Shown here piece after piece: positions 36,617 to 48,116 of a stretch of DNA of 64,000 nucleotides; the stretch's first letter is position 1; the number at the start of each line of letters is the position of its first letter. The DNA is taken from NCBI RefSeq assembly GCF_037975245.1, contig NC_092576.1:45173111-45237110 (forward strand), read 5' to 3'. This DNA comes from Apostichopus japonicus. Its lineage: Eukaryota > Echinodermata > Holothuroidea > Aspidochirotida > Stichopodidae. Made by a program: the position numbers and the translations under genes. The notes beneath the pieces were generated by a model. The model saw nothing but the letters and a program-made list of their open reading frames with translations, had not been told where the DNA came from and ran no database searches.

Positions 36617-39367
36617 CCACCAGCATGTCAGAGGTATAGTGTAACTGAATTAGAAATGATGGGTCTATTTATTAATGTGACAGCATTCAAACATTTATTG
36701 CAAAATGTAGAATTTGAAGCTTATGTTGATCACTCAGCCATTGTTGAATTGTTTAAGTCAAAACAAGAACCAGCAACTTCACGCTTACGTAAGCTTCTGT
36801 TCAAATTGTCAGAATATACATTTCAGGTTGGTTATAAGAAAGGCTCAGAATTGGTTTTGGCAGATTATTTGTCTAGAGCACCACAGGAATTTCACTCTGA
36901 AATAGATCAGGTTGCTCAAGAGGTCAATTCTTGTGAGGATTTTTCAACTACACCTAAGGAGACATTTAATCCAATCATGACAAGGTCAAAGGCAAGGTCA
37001 ATGGGAGTCAAAATTCCAGATTTATTTCCAAATAGAGTCACTAAGGAGTCTAAGCAGGATTCCCCAGCCAAAGAATCAACAAATAGAGTTAATAGGACAT
37101 CCATTCCTAAGGCAACACATTCTAATGAGCATGTTACACAGAGACCACAATCTGAGTCACAAAAGACGACTACACCAGTTATTTCTACTGATAAGAGAGA
37201 AACATATATTCAAAGGCCTACTAGTACTATGCCGAGTGAAAATCGACATACATATAGTACTGACATATTAGTTGTGCCAAATTTTACAAGTGTTTCTCAA
37301 CCTTCAGAGCCAAGATTAGTGGATCAGATTAGACATAGAGTGCCAGAGGTAGTCAGAGAACCACCACCAGAATTATTTGTTCAGCCAAAGCCAGTCATAA
37401 CAAACATTGATCATTTGGTTACAGGGCACATTCCAAAACAAAAGGAATTGAATAAAGTCATGAAGGCAATTCAAGGAAAGCTGATCAAAAACTATGATCT
37501 ACCGTTTGATGTAAAAGAGTTGCAAATTCAACAACAAACTTGTCCTTACTACAAACCAATTTATGATTTTCTTGCACATGACATTATTCCAAGTAATGTT
37601 AAGCATGCTAGAACTGTTCGTTCTCAAGCAGAGGATTATTTGTTATGTAATAGTTTGTTATTCAGGATATTTTTGCATGAGACTAATGATGCTAAGATGA
37701 CTCTTCAGTTAGTCGTACCTGAGACTATGGTAGAACAGATAATATCTCGATATCACGATGACTTGTTAAGTAATCATCAGGGTGTAATGCGTACATATTT
37801 GACCATTAGACAGCATTTCTATCTGCGCAATATGTTTCAACGCATCAGTAATTATATTCAGGCATGTCTCCGTTGTCAAGAATTCCGTAAGAAACCGGAC
37901 AAATTGAGACAATATCATGCTCGCATTCCTGATTCTTATCGTCCTTTTGACAGACTTAGTCTAGATTTCAAGACTATGCCCACAACGGCTACAGGATTTA
38001 AACATTTGATGGTTGTTTGTGATGAGATCACTAGATTTGTTGTATGTGTTTCTCTTAAGACTCTTGATGCTGAGACAATATGTGAAGCATTATTGCAGAG
38101 GGTAGTCACAACTTTTGGTCCACCGTCTTGTATCATAAGTGATGCGGCAGCGTCTCTTACAGGAAAATTAGTGGAGCTCTTAAGTAAAGCTTTAGGCATT
38201 GAACAAAAGTTCATCAGTGTAAGCAATCATGGAAGCTTACAGGTTGAAAGACACATTCAGACTCTTTCAAATTTCCTCAAAGTGAACTTAAATCAGTTTG
38301 GTACGGATTGGGTACGATTTGTCCCAACATCAGCCTATGCATATAACACATTTTCCTCTCCTCAGTTAGGTAACTATAGCCCATTTGAACTTGCATTTGG
38401 ACGTAAGCCACCAAATCTTACAAATTTATCATTTAATCCAATGGCAGGATTATCACAATCTCATGGAGAATATGCTGCATTGTTAAAGAAACGATTTGAT
38501 CATTTGTCAAGGGTAATGTTAGTCTTACAAAAGAAGCAACAAGATGCTCAAAATGTTAAGATAAGTGCAAAACTGGACAAAGGTGCAATTTATTCAACGG
38601 GTCAATTAGTGTATCTGTATAAGCCAACGTCTTCCTCCTTGACTGCGAACTCTCGCAAAATTGCTGCAGAATGGTGTGGACCACTAGTGATCCATCAAGT
38701 TTTGGATAGGACTCATTATTTGTTGGCCACTCTCAAAGGAGAAATTCTTAGTGATGTATTCAATTATAACAGGCTTAAACCATGTTTTGTAAGAGCATCT
38801 TCTGAGACTAAGAATATCACTAACATTCAGAAATTGCGGAATGTCTTGAAAACAAAGGGTTCATCAAGTGAAAAGGTTACACGAATGCGAAATGTTTTGA
38901 GTAGTAACACTTCTAATGCAGAAAATGTTAATGTCATGCAAGATGCACATATTGAGTTTCATGATGAGTTTGGTAACATTTTGCCAGGGGTAACTTCAGA
39001 TCACGTCATGTGTCTTATGACCACTAAGCCAATGAATGTTGCATCCTTTTTAGAGAATAGAGCACATAATGAAGGATTAGCAATTCCATATCCTTCCATG
39101 AAAGATAGCATATTAAGGCAAAAGAAAGTTTTTGCAAATGCTCCACAAGGAGACATGAAAGTCCAACGTGCTCGATACAAATTGGGTGAATTACAGGTTC
39201 TGGTCACCTATCAGACACCATGTTTTCCAACAGGCTTTAAGAGTCATGATTTTTGGTGGAATGTAGGGAAATATTCCAACACAGAGGAAATAATGAATTT
39301 TCTCCATGAAAAGGGATTGAACATTACAGGCAATCCAGGCAGGATGTTGCAAACATTATATGGTTAG
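36617..39367 (+). CDS. pol: Pol of element A, second part: end of RNase H and integrase, with C-terminal extension
   Basis: Open for 903 codons from 36656, with in-phase coding upstream to the insertion edge. It begins with the RNase H end (YSVTELEMMG, AYVDHSAI, LADYLSRAP). A Ser/Thr-rich linker follows. The integrase HHCC finger is at about residues 365-410 (H, H, CLRCQ). Catalytic Asp is near 436 (LDFKT), Asp near 495 (SDAAAS) and Glu near 531 (VERHIQ), giving DD35E spacing. After the usual integrase tail (DVFNYNRLKPC) the protein runs about 200 residues further, ending in an unknown segment with DFWWNVGKYSN. Integrase joins the cDNA to chromosomal DNA. No frameshift or stop is seen. Confidence 0.92.
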   Translation, partial: PPACQRYSVTELEMMGLFINVTAFKHLLQNVEFEAYVDHSAIVELFKSKQEPATSRLRKLLFKLSEYTFQVGYKKGSELVLADYLSRAPQEFHSEIDQVAQEVNSCEDFSTTPKETFNPIMTRSKARSMGVKIPDLFPNRVTKESKQDSPAKESTNRVNRTSIPKATHSNEHVTQRPQSESQKTTTPVISTDKRETYIQRPTSTMPSENRHTYSTDILVVPNFTSVSQPSEPRLVDQIRHRVPEVVREPPPELFVQPKPVITNIDHLVTGHIPKQKELNKVMKAIQGKLIKNYDLPFDVKELQIQQQTCPYYKPIYDFLAHDIIPSNVKHARTVRSQAEDYLLCNSLLFRIFLHETNDAKMTLQLVVPETMVEQIISRYHDDLLSNHQGVMRTYLTIRQHFYLRNMFQRISNYIQACLRCQEFRKKPDKLRQYHARIPDSYRPFDRLSLDFKTMPTTATGFKHLMVVCDEITRFVVCVSLKTLDAETICEALLQRVVTTFGPPSCIISDAAASLTGKLVELLSKALGIEQKFISVSNHGSLQVERHIQTLSNFLKVNLNQFGTDWVRFVPTSAYAYNTFSSPQLGNYSPFELAFGRKPPNLTNLSFNPMAGLSQSHGEYAALLKKRFDHLSRVMLVLQKKQQDAQNVKISAKLDKGAIYSTGQLVYLYKPTSSSLTANSRKIAAEWCGPLVIHQVLDRTHYLLATLKGEILSDVFNYNRLKPCFVRASSETKNITNIQKLRNVLKTKGSSSEKVTRMRNVLSSNTSNAENVNVMQDAHIEFHDEFGNILPGVTSDHVMCLMTTKPMNVASFLENRAHNEGLAIPYPSMKDSILRQKKVFANAPQGDMKVQRARYKLGELQVLVTYQTPCFPTGFKSHDFWWNVGKYSNTEEIMNFLHEKGLNITGNPGRMLQTLYG

Positions 39368-39370
39368 AAT

Positions 39371-40620
39371 GTATAACTGCATATTGCTTTAAGTTCAGAT
39401 GAACAGGTGTTTTACCCACAATTGTATGAATGGAATGCATCATGGCATTTACCTGCATACCTATTAAGTGGAAGTCATTGTACTGTATGGTGTAACAATA
39501 TAAGCTTTATTGTTAAAAACATCACCAAGGGACCTAGTTTCATCTTTTATAACAAATGTGTAATGAGTATACCTTATTTCTCCTTATGAATTCGTTCAAA
39601 CGTTTACCCGGCAATTAGAACATATCCGGAATATTAGCAACATGGGTTTTCATATATTGAGAAATATTTTAAGGATATTTACATTGCATCATTGATGTTA
39701 TATTGAAGGCCATTTAGAGACAGCATTGGTGATGTGCAACTTTTGCTTACAGCAACAGTTATCAAAGCAAATGAAAGTATAGATCTTTTGAGGAACTTAT
39801 GTATATATTTTCTTTTCCTCAATTATTCATGCAAAAGTAAATTTCATCATGAAGTTGAAAAGACAAGATGTTAAGTATTATGTAAATTTGAAGAAAGATT
39901 TGTTGATGTCATAGTCTATGGGGTCTCTTTTATGGTATCGAATATCTAGTACTTTGGTACTTTACTAGATCATTTCGGAGTGCATACCTAGGGTCACCAT
40001 GCTATCGAGTCACATTTTCTTGATTTTCTTGAGGTGAATGTATATGATTCACAAGGTTTCAAAGCAGTTTTGAAACTTTGCCTTCATTAAAGAGGAGGTT
40101 TTGTAAATGAGTTTGTAATATTTTAAGGTTCTTTTGTAAAATACGAATTTTTTTTATGGAACGCCAAGGTGTTCTGTTCAGTTAAAAGATAACTAAGTCT
40201 AGTATTCTCTGATCTCACCCCAATTCACGGCATGATTTCACTTTTGATATAAATGTATTATTAATGTATGAAATGCATAAATGTATTTTGAAAGAGATAC
40301 TGCATATTTTGCTGTGTCATGTAACTTTAAGATATCTTAATGATATATGATATATTTTTTTTTAGATTACATCATATGATGTCATCAATATTAAAAAGGT
40401 ACACAAAAAAAAAAAAATCAAGGAAATAGTGTCAATGTATATACCATATGATCATTTTAATAATTCGTAACCCAAGATGTTAACCTTTGAGATATATGAA
40501 GACCATTTATTGAAGTCAATGAATATTAGTGAATGAGCTTACAGTACTCTACCTTCTTGAGATAATGATAAGTTAAAGCAGTATGATGTTAAAATTTTGG
40601 AGTATCCAAAAATTTTAAAA
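39371..40620 (+). other. Long 3' untranslated region of element A
   Basis: About 1.25 kb of AT-rich, non-coding sequence between the pol stop and the purine tract. No env-like frame with a signal peptide or membrane segment is seen. Confidence 0.6.
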
Positions 40621-40632
40621 GATTGAGGGGGA
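40621..40632 (+). promoter_or_regulatory. Polypurine tract of element A
   Basis: GATTGAGGGGGA abuts the 3' LTR and would prime plus-strand synthesis. Confidence 0.75.
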
Positions 40633-41396
40633 TGTTATGAAATAGTAATACCATCTCTTTGATGTTACCGAAAAACTCCATCGAGACACCTTACAGGCCT
40701 CTTATGTATTTATCTAGGTCATGGATTCAGTTTTCCCACGAGAAGTTTTTAACTATCTTATTGAATCTTGGTACAGGGCCTTTTCCCAAAATAGATTCCA
40801 TTATGTCTGTGGAACATTCGAGAAGGTTCTCTCACGTGGTATGGAAGTTTCCATAGAAAGGGGATGGACTTCCAAACTCCCAACCAATCAGGGCAGATCA
40901 GTGCCAGTGCACTTATTTTTATATCGTTAAGTTAATACAGGATGGTCAGTTTATTGGCTGCCTTCTGATTGTGCGCAGAGGGATTTTATGGAAGTAAGGT
41001 TTAAAAGTAAAAGGAGGCCGAAAGTTTGAGCACTCCGTCAGCAAAGTTTATCACTTGATCAGCAAATTTATCACTCCGTCAGCGCTCCGTGATCAGTTTG
41101 TCATTGCTTCGTTACTATTTCATCACTCCTAATTGTTTAATTGACGGAGTCAAGTCAAGTCAAATCATTGTAATTTAATTTTATTTGTAAAGAGAATCGA
41201 CAGAGAAGAAATTATACCGAATCATTAATCAAATCCTATCTCGTCAAATTGTTTTTCTGTGAACTCATTGTTTTCTTCCGTTCGAGACATCTCCTGAAGA
41301 AGCATAAAAACGGCATCAAGATATCCCAGTACCTTTCTATCGCGAGTCCCGATATAGTTTTACTATCGGAGGAGCCGGGCTCGTCACAATATTACA
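40633..41396 (+). repeat. 3' LTR of element A
   Basis: 764 bp, same length as the 5' LTR. The one difference I found is GAGAAGAAAT here against GAGATGAAAT there. Confidence 0.95.
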
Positions 41397-42072
41397 GTAG
41401 TCCAGGTGGGTACAACTGTCAGAGACAAGTATATTCTTACATTTAATCTTACATATCTGACCATTCTGTAGTGCATAATAAAACATTCGTCTTCAGAGAA
41501 TGGTACTGGAGCGTCACAAAAGTTAGGAAATATAATACAATATATTATATAATATAATATAAATACTATAAGGAAGAAATATATAAAGGGCAAACTAAGG
41601 GAATTATGTCATGTTAAATTCTGCGCTCCTGGGAACTTTTCCCAGCCATTGATGGATTCACATCAGGATACATTAATAAACAAGAGCCCAACGGCACTAT
41701 GGTTCCTTGCTTGTAAGGAATATTTACAAGGGAGCAGCACTGTCTTAAAATTATTATGTGGTCCAATGTACACACACAATATTATTGCCAAAACTATCAC
41801 AAATCAACTGCTGGTCCTTTTGAGAACCTGTTGAGGACCAGGTGTCCGATATGAGCAATCTTTTTTTTTTTTTTTTACAGAACTCGCAGAATCATCCTAA
41901 CTGTACTTACTAAGAATTTTAACAAAACCAAAGAAAACATTGATCTCAAATAACTTTGCACATGGAGGTTGCAGCGGAGTCAACCTATGGACAATTTAGA
42001 TTGGAATATGGCCACGAAACTTCAAATAATCAACTTGAAAGATACTAATACAGGTCACTGGAGGTCAACCTG

Positions 42073-42085
42073 AGGTCAAAGGTCA
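42073..42085 (+). promoter_or_regulatory. Perfect DR1 nuclear-receptor-type site
   Basis: AGGTCAAAGGTCA is two AGGTCA half sites with a 1-bp spacer, the layout bound by HNF4 and RXR dimers. Related GGTCA motifs lie close by and at about 59,930 and 60,060, so it may simply be part of a dispersed repeat. Confidence 0.3.
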
Positions 42086-43267
42086 CCCAAATGCAGGTCG
42101 GTTATAGGATTACAATAGCGTAACTCCCAACCTTGACGGACATTTTGCTCTCAAGTTATTGCAAAAATACTAGTTTTGACCACTAGTTCCTTTGTTGACC
42201 TTGGATCACATGACCGTTATGTTTGGAAACGATCCCTTAACCCATTTACAACTACTCCCAAAATATCAACCATCTCGGACCCTGTCAATTGGAGCTATTG
42301 CTTTTTTTTAATTTTGGTTTTTGGCCTCCAACTGACCTTTGGTGACCTTCACAGGCACCAAAAACAATAGGGCACACCTTCTCACTATATATACCTAGTT
42401 TGAGTTTAGTCCAACTTTCCCTTGTTGAGTTACAGTGTACCCAAGCGAGTGTCGCAGACACACACACATGCCAACCTGACTACATAGGTTCCTTTGCAAA
42501 AGCAAGGAACCAAAAAGGTGCTTTTACTTCACCTGATCTATAGTGGAACTTCAAAAAGATGATCATCTATGACATTGAAGCAATCCTTTGCTGCATTCTT
42601 TCACCATGTTGGAGGTATGTTTACAGATTTGACTTCAGATAGTGATCTCTGAGAACATCGACCTCTCTCTTCCAGGGGAATCCTCATTTCCTCTGTACTC
42701 ATACAGTATAGGCAACAGTGAAGGCCTACAGTAATATATGTGTAAAGATAAGGATAATGGCACAGTTCTTATAATGCCTTGATAAACAGAGAACATGCTA
42801 TCATTATTTCATGGTGAAGACTCAAGTCTGAATATTTGAGTTTCATCAGATTAACCATGGGGGGGGGGGGTGGGGGGTTGTGCAAGGGGGATCCCAGATG
42901 AAATTTGGACCCTTTCAAAAATAAAAGGTAAACCAATTGGAAAACTGTTGAACAAAGACCCTTCATAAATTTTACTCCCCACTGAAAAAGAAAGAAACCA
43001 GAATGAAAACATTTCATGGTTCCTTGCTGCTGTTCATTAGTTCCATTAATAGGGAAATTTCTAAGAAAGCCCTAATACAACAACAGCAATTCATGGACAT
43101 AAACTTTTGTTACCAATTAGTAATGCTAAGCCCTGCCCTCTTATAAATTGGTATCACATCAATTGCAACATACAGCATGTGTATCAGCTATCTACCAACA
43201 TCACCATACCAAGTTAGGTGATATTCCAAATGATGCTTGCCGTTGTGCCCCTGTAAAATACAGTCAA

Positions 43268-43313
43268 CCGACGGCAAACAAATTGCCATCGTGCTCTTTT
43301 TGTTTGCCGTCGG
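43268..43313. repeat. Perfect 15-bp inverted repeat
   Basis: CCGACGGCAAACAAA and its exact inverse are separated by 16 bases. No element ends or coding sequence adjoin it. Confidence 0.8.
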
Positions 43314-43403
43314 TGCCCATCTTTCTGTTCTGTATATTTGTACACTAAAGTTACAACAATCTTGAGATTTTATTTTTATTCGTCCTTCGCAAATCAGCGA
43401 TCT

Positions 43404-43930
43404 TGTAGAGGACTTCACTTTTATCAAATCGAAAGTGCGCCCTCATTTTTAGAAGATTAATTACGATCAATAATAACTTTATCAATGTCATGACTAATAC
43501 TAGGTCAAGAGACATTGGTTTCGATAAAACAATGGATGGTTTTATTCCGACGAACGATAAGCGAAATCTTTCACACAACGATAGAATATATAGCTACTTA
43601 CGACTAACGACTACGACTTGGATTACGATATTCAACGGATCGACAACGCTTATACTTACGACGAAATTACGCTTAAACGGAAAACTTTTATTGTTTTTCC
43701 CTACTTTTATTCAATATCAAATCGGATATGTGTTGCCCCCGCTTCCGGGCGAATTGTTTTTATGGATTAGGATTTTGATAGCGGAATTTGTGTTTGGATT
43801 TTTAATTGGATCCTGTCTGTAGGATTCGTACGAGAAGGCGACCTAGCGCAAATAGGACTGTAGTGTTTGAGGTGAGTGACGTACTTTTATATTTCATATA
43901 ATTTACCACCTAATAACCCTAGCGTCCAAA
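43404..43930 (+). repeat. 5' LTR of element B
   Basis: Begins TGTAGAGGACTTC and ends GCGTCCAAA. Differs from the 3' LTR at GAAAG/GAGAG, AATAAC/AATAGC, AATGGA/AATTGA, GAAGGC/GACGGC and CACCTA/CATCTA. The 110-codon frame inside occurs in both LTRs and has no known domain. Confidence 0.93.
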
Positions 43931-43931
43931 G

Positions 43932-43950
43932 TGGTGACCCCGACGTGATT
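43932..43950 (+). promoter_or_regulatory. Primer-binding site of element B
   Basis: TGGTGACCCCGACGTGATT one base after the LTR. CsRn1-clade elements are known to prime with tRNA-Trp, and this fits that expectation. Confidence 0.65.
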
Positions 43951-44043
43951 CAGCTAGGTTGCCTTGAATACTTCCCATGTACTAAAAATCGCATAATTTT
44001 TTACTCCTAATTTTCGCATTGGAATAATATAATACTGTACATC

Positions 44044-44872
44044 ATGGATCCAGAAAATTCACACGAAACACAACAATCGCTATTCACAGTTAGTATTAAA
44101 TTACCTCCGTACTGGCCCAAATGACCCAATTATCTGGTTCGCACAGGTTGAGGCGCAATTCGTAACGAGGAGAGTTACTAACGAGGATACAAAATATGCC
44201 TACGTGATATCGTCCCTACAACCGGAAATAGCCCAGGAAGTACGCGACTTGCTCATAAGTAAGCCAAGCGACCAACCCTATCAAAAATTAAAGGAGGAGT
44301 TAATTAAGCGAACAACGGCTTTGGAGCAAAAACGGCTACACAAGTTGTTAATTTCTGAAGAATTGGGGGATCGAAAACCCACGCAACTGTTGCGCAAAAT
44401 GCGTCAGCTGCTAGGTACAAATACCCTTGATGCGAACATTTTGAAACAACTTTTTGTTCAGCGACTTCCATCGAGCGCCCAACTAATTCTGGCGTCAATG
44501 AGCGACACAACACCGATAGAAACCGTAGCCGAGTTAGCGGATAAAATCATGGAAGTAACTCCTGCATATCCTCCCATCGCTGCCATACAAACACCCCAGG
44601 CCCAGGCACAAAAATCAGAAGTGCAACAATTAAGTGAACAAGTCCGTGAACTCACTGCCCAAATTGCTTCACTAAAGTCAGAGGTCAGGGAGCGCAGTCG
44701 AAGCCGATCTCGAAGCCGACAAAGATTCAATTCCCAGTCAAATAATACCAGTAACGTTGACAGTGATATTTGTTGGTATCATCAATCATTTGGTGATAAG
44801 GCCAGGACATGTAGAGTGCCATGCAAGTATCCAAGCAATTTAAAGCCGGAAAACGAACAGGCCAGCGTGTAA
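44044..44872 (+). pseudogene. gag: Gag of element B, one frameshift
   Basis: The first ATG is at 44044. Codons from there read a typical gag start ending LKLPPYWP, then an extra A in CCCAAATGAC (about 44,118) shifts the frame. The rest reads from the second frame (44204-44872). Domains: capsid-like region, Arg/Ser-rich basic stretch (RERSRSRSRSRQR), then the CX2HX9CX3C motif CWYHQSFGDKARTCRVPC that replaces the usual knuckle. The gag end overlaps the protease frame by 52 nt in the -1 register, usual for the clade and suggesting programmed frameshifting. Confidence 0.85.
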
Positions 44873-45410
44873 CGGTGGCGAGCGTTGGCCAAAATCTAAG
44901 CCGCCTGTTTTACATTCGTGACAGAACCACCACGAAACGTTTTCTCATTGATACAGGGGCAGCGGTCAGTGTGGTACCCCCCGTACGTTGTGACCTATAT
45001 AATCGCGGAAAAGGGCCATATCTTCAAGCGGCAAATCGGACCAAAATAGACACTTTCGGGCACAAGTCACTAACACTCGATATTGGTTTGCGTAGGAACT
45101 TTCCGTGGGTCTTTGTGATCGCCGACGTGGAAACTGCTATTCTCGGTTGTGATTTCTTACGATATTTTGGATTACTTGTCGATATTCGAAATAATACACT
45201 GATCGACAGGTTAACCAATCTCACTATTGAATGCATCTCAACCGAAGAAACGTCCCTTTGTTTGATGTTTGCCACAACACCTAACGATTCACCTTATCAT
45301 GCTCTATTAAAGGAATTCCCAGAAATTTTGCGGGTAACTTTTGAAGAAACACAGGTGAAACATTCGGTAACGCACAATATTAACACGATCGGAGCACCCG
45401 TTTTTTTCTC
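44821..45410 (+). pseudogene. pol: Protease and pol start of element B
   Basis: Opens at ATG 44821 inside the gag end. FLIDTGAAVSVVP is the aspartic protease active site (D-T-G), and AILGCDFLRYFGLLVD is the conserved C-terminal flap-side segment. A linker leads toward RT. The frame breaks at a T7 run at about 45,404, after which the RT N-terminus continues in another frame. Confidence 0.85.
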
Positions 45411-46385
45411 GCGCACGTCGTCTACCGCCCAACAAGCTAACTATCGCTCGACAAGAATTTGACCACATGCTGCAACTTGGGATCGTCCGACAATCTAACA
45501 GCAATTGGTCATCCCCTCTACACATGGTGCCCAAAAAAGAACGGAGATTTGAGGCCATGTGGCGATTATCGAGCCTTAAACAGCGTTACCATTCCAGACC
45601 GCTATCCTATTCCACACATTAACGATTTTTCAACTTCACTGTCGGGAACATCAATTTATTCCAAAATTGATTTAGTGAGAGCCTACCATCAAATCCCGGT
45701 GGAAGATTCCGATATTTGCAAAACGGCCATCACAACCCCATTCGGCCTCTTCGAATTCAAACGAATGCCGTTTGGACTCCGCAATGCCGCCCAGACGTTC
45801 CAACGCTTCATGGACGGGGTAACGCGCGGTTTGCCATTTTGCTACACTTACATTGATGACGTACTCGTGGCCAGCAAATCCCCAGAGGAACATACCCGTC
45901 ACCTCAAACAGCTGTTTGCCAGACTCGCAGATTAAGAGGGGTGATAATCCAACGAAGTGTCAGTTCGGTGTTCCAGAACTCGAATTTCTTGGACACAAAT
46001 TGAGCTGCAAAGGAATATCACCTCTCCCGGAGAAAGTACAATCCATAGCCGAATTTCCGAAACCAAATTCGTTACGCAAACTTCGAGAATATCTTGGACT
46101 TATCAACTTTTATAGGAGGTTCATCCCGGAATGTTCCAGTATTTTACACCCGTTAACAGACATATTAGCGGGAAAGAAGCCCAAGTCAGCACCGATTGAC
46201 TGGAATGACGAAGCATCAGAATCATTCGAGGAGAGCAAACGAGCGCTCGCCAACGCAACTCTCCTTACACATCCCGACTCATCCAAACCCCTTTCATTAA
46301 TGGTGGACGCCTCGGATAAAGCCTTAGGAGGCGTGTTACAGCAAAATATTGAAGGAGTTTGGCATCCAATCTCGTTTTTCTCCCA
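45411..46385 (+). pseudogene. pol: Reverse transcriptase and start of RNase H of element B, frameshifted
   Basis: RT motifs are all visible: [55 protein letters not shown], and the catalytic YIDDVLVAS (Y-x-D-D intact). The segment LGHKLSCKGISPLPEKV and the RNase H opening LMVDASDKALGGVLQQ follow. Frames change at an A6 run (about 45,533), at about 45,925 with a TAA, and at an A4 run (about 46,386). Active-site residues are kept, so the breaks are recent or reflect errors in the assembly. Confidence 0.85.
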
Positions 46386-48028
46386 AAACTAAGCGAGACA
46401 GAATCGCGATACAGTGCATTTGGTCGTGAACTACAACCAATATACTCGGCAATACGTCATTTCCGCCATATACTAGAGGGACGACAATTCTTCATTCTCA
46501 CCGACCACAAACCACTAACGTACGCGTTAAAAACTAGTACCGACTGCTACTCACCGAGAGAGATACGGTATCTGGATTTCGTTTCCCAGTTCACGGCGGA
46601 TATTCGCCACGTCAGTGGAAAGGACAATGTTGTCGCAGACGCACTGTCTCGTTTAGGCGTTAACGCATTCCGTCAAGGTTTGCCCTCATCTACCCTGATC
46701 GACTTTGCTCAAATCGCTGCAAAACAACAGAATGACATTCAGCTTCAGGAATTGAAGGACTCCCCTGTCATGAAATTTCAGGAGATTCCGCTCCCATCAT
46801 CACCTGGCACGATATGGTGTGATATGTCAACCGGTTCACCTCGACCGTTTATACCGAAGGTGTTTCGGAAAGACATTTTTAATTCACTTCACTCCATGTC
46901 GCATCCTGGAATCAGAGCAACACGGAAACTTATCACGGACCGTTTCGTGTGGCCCAACATAAACAAAGACGTCAGGTCCTGGGCTAAATCATGTGAGTCC
47001 TGCCAACGCGCCAAAGTACACCGACACACGATGACGCCACTTGGTACTTTTGCTGTCCCCGATGCTCGTTTCGACCACATTCATTTGGACATCGTGGGCC
47101 CACTCCCACCGTCAAGAGGATACAAATACCTCCTCACCGTTATCGACCGCTTCACTCGTTGGCCGGAAGCAATCTGTATTCCAGATATCAATGCCCAGAC
47201 TGTAGCTGAAGCATTTGTCAGCAGATGGATTTCCATTTTCGGTGTGCCATCGACTATAACGACGGATAGAGGCGCTCAATTCGAGTCTGCTCTGTTCAAA
47301 CAACTGACCGCTCTTCTCGGCAGCAAACGAATACGTACGACTGCGTATCACCCGATATCCAACGGGCTTGTGGAACGTTTCCATAGGCATCTCAAATCAT
47401 CCATCAAAGCTCAACGCGATCCTTCCAAGTGGGCCGAGGTTTTGCCACTTGTTTTGTTAAGCATACGTACAACGCTTAAAGCCGACCTCGGGTGCAGTGC
47501 AGCGGAGTTAGTTTTCGGTACTACTCTTCGCGTGCCATGTCAACTGGTATCTCCTGTTCCTGACGTGAACGAACTTGACCCTACAATTTTCGTCGACCGC
47601 CTGAAACGTCAGATGGCCGATTTAAAACGGACCGACACCAGGCCAAATAAACGACATGCGCAGCAGTCCGACGATCTTCAGCACTGCACACACGTTTGGG
47701 TTAGAGTCGATTCAGTGAAACGTCCACTGCAACCTCCGTACCGAGGGCCTTTCCGTGTCATTTCCAGGGGGACAAAACATTTGTATTGGACATCAATTGC
47801 AAACACGACACAGTGTCGATTGACAGGTTAAAGGTCGCGTATGCTGAAGACGACGAACTTGTGGAACCGACCGAACCGCTTACTTTGCCCACGCCCTCTT
47901 TCGAGAACGACGAACTTTTCAACCAAAACACGCCCGGACGATACGCTCACCGGACTCATACAGCCTGACCCCAAGCCAAAGACCGTTACGCGATCAGGTA
48001 GGCGGGTTCATTGGCCAGTGCGATATAG
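46386..48028 (+). pseudogene. pol: RNase H end, integrase and C-terminus of element B
   Basis: A long open stretch (to 47831) begins with the RNase H end ([39 protein letters not shown]). The integrase HHCC finger ([11 protein letters not shown] and CESCQRAK) comes next. Catalytic Asp is near residue 243 of that frame (LDIVGP), Asp near 301 ([10 protein letters not shown]) and Glu near 338 (LVERFHRH). The tail [18 protein letters not shown] is the usual GPY/F-type module. Missing-base shifts at about 47,790 and 47,935 split the last 80 codons across three frames. Confidence 0.87.
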
Positions 48029-48103
48029 GTGAAGAACTGTGTACATGTATGTTTTATATTACGTTTTGTTTTTCTTATCGATCACTCTTTTTCGCGAGTG
48101 ATC

Positions 48104-48116
48104 TGGAAGGGGGCTA
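48104..48116 (+). promoter_or_regulatory. Polypurine tract of element B
   Basis: GGAAGGGGGCTA abuts the 3' LTR. Confidence 0.65.

Larger units (their letters stand above)
26624..41396 (+). mobile_element. Ty3/gypsy-type LTR retrotransposon A, 14.77 kb including a 5.4-kb insertion
   Basis: Two 764-bp LTRs (26624-27387 and 40633-41396) bound it. The 4-bp sequence GTAG flanks both sides (26620-26623 and 41397-41400). Between them lie, in order: leader, gag, protease, RT, RNase H interrupted by a DNA element (31179-36616), integrase, a long 3' untranslated region and a purine tract. Without the insertion it would be about 9.3 kb. The order RT, RNase H, integrase is that of Ty3/gypsy. I found one base difference between the LTRs (27197 region), so it inserted very recently and the nested element is younger still. 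All coding segments are open except at the insertion. Confidence 0.93.
41401..43403. other. Intergenic DNA between the two LTR elements
   Basis: No gene seen. A G11-T-G6 tract lies at about 42,859. AGGTCA-type half sites cluster at 42,050-42,090, and a hairpin lies at 43268-43313. Confidence 0.4.

Noticed and set aside
39371..40632. Search for an env gene in element A
   Set aside because: No open frame of suitable length, signal peptide or membrane segment between pol and the 3' LTR.
43490..43822. 110-codon frame inside both LTRs of element B
   Set aside because: Repeated only because the LTR is repeated. It has hydrophobic stretches, but no known retroelement protein lies in an LTR.
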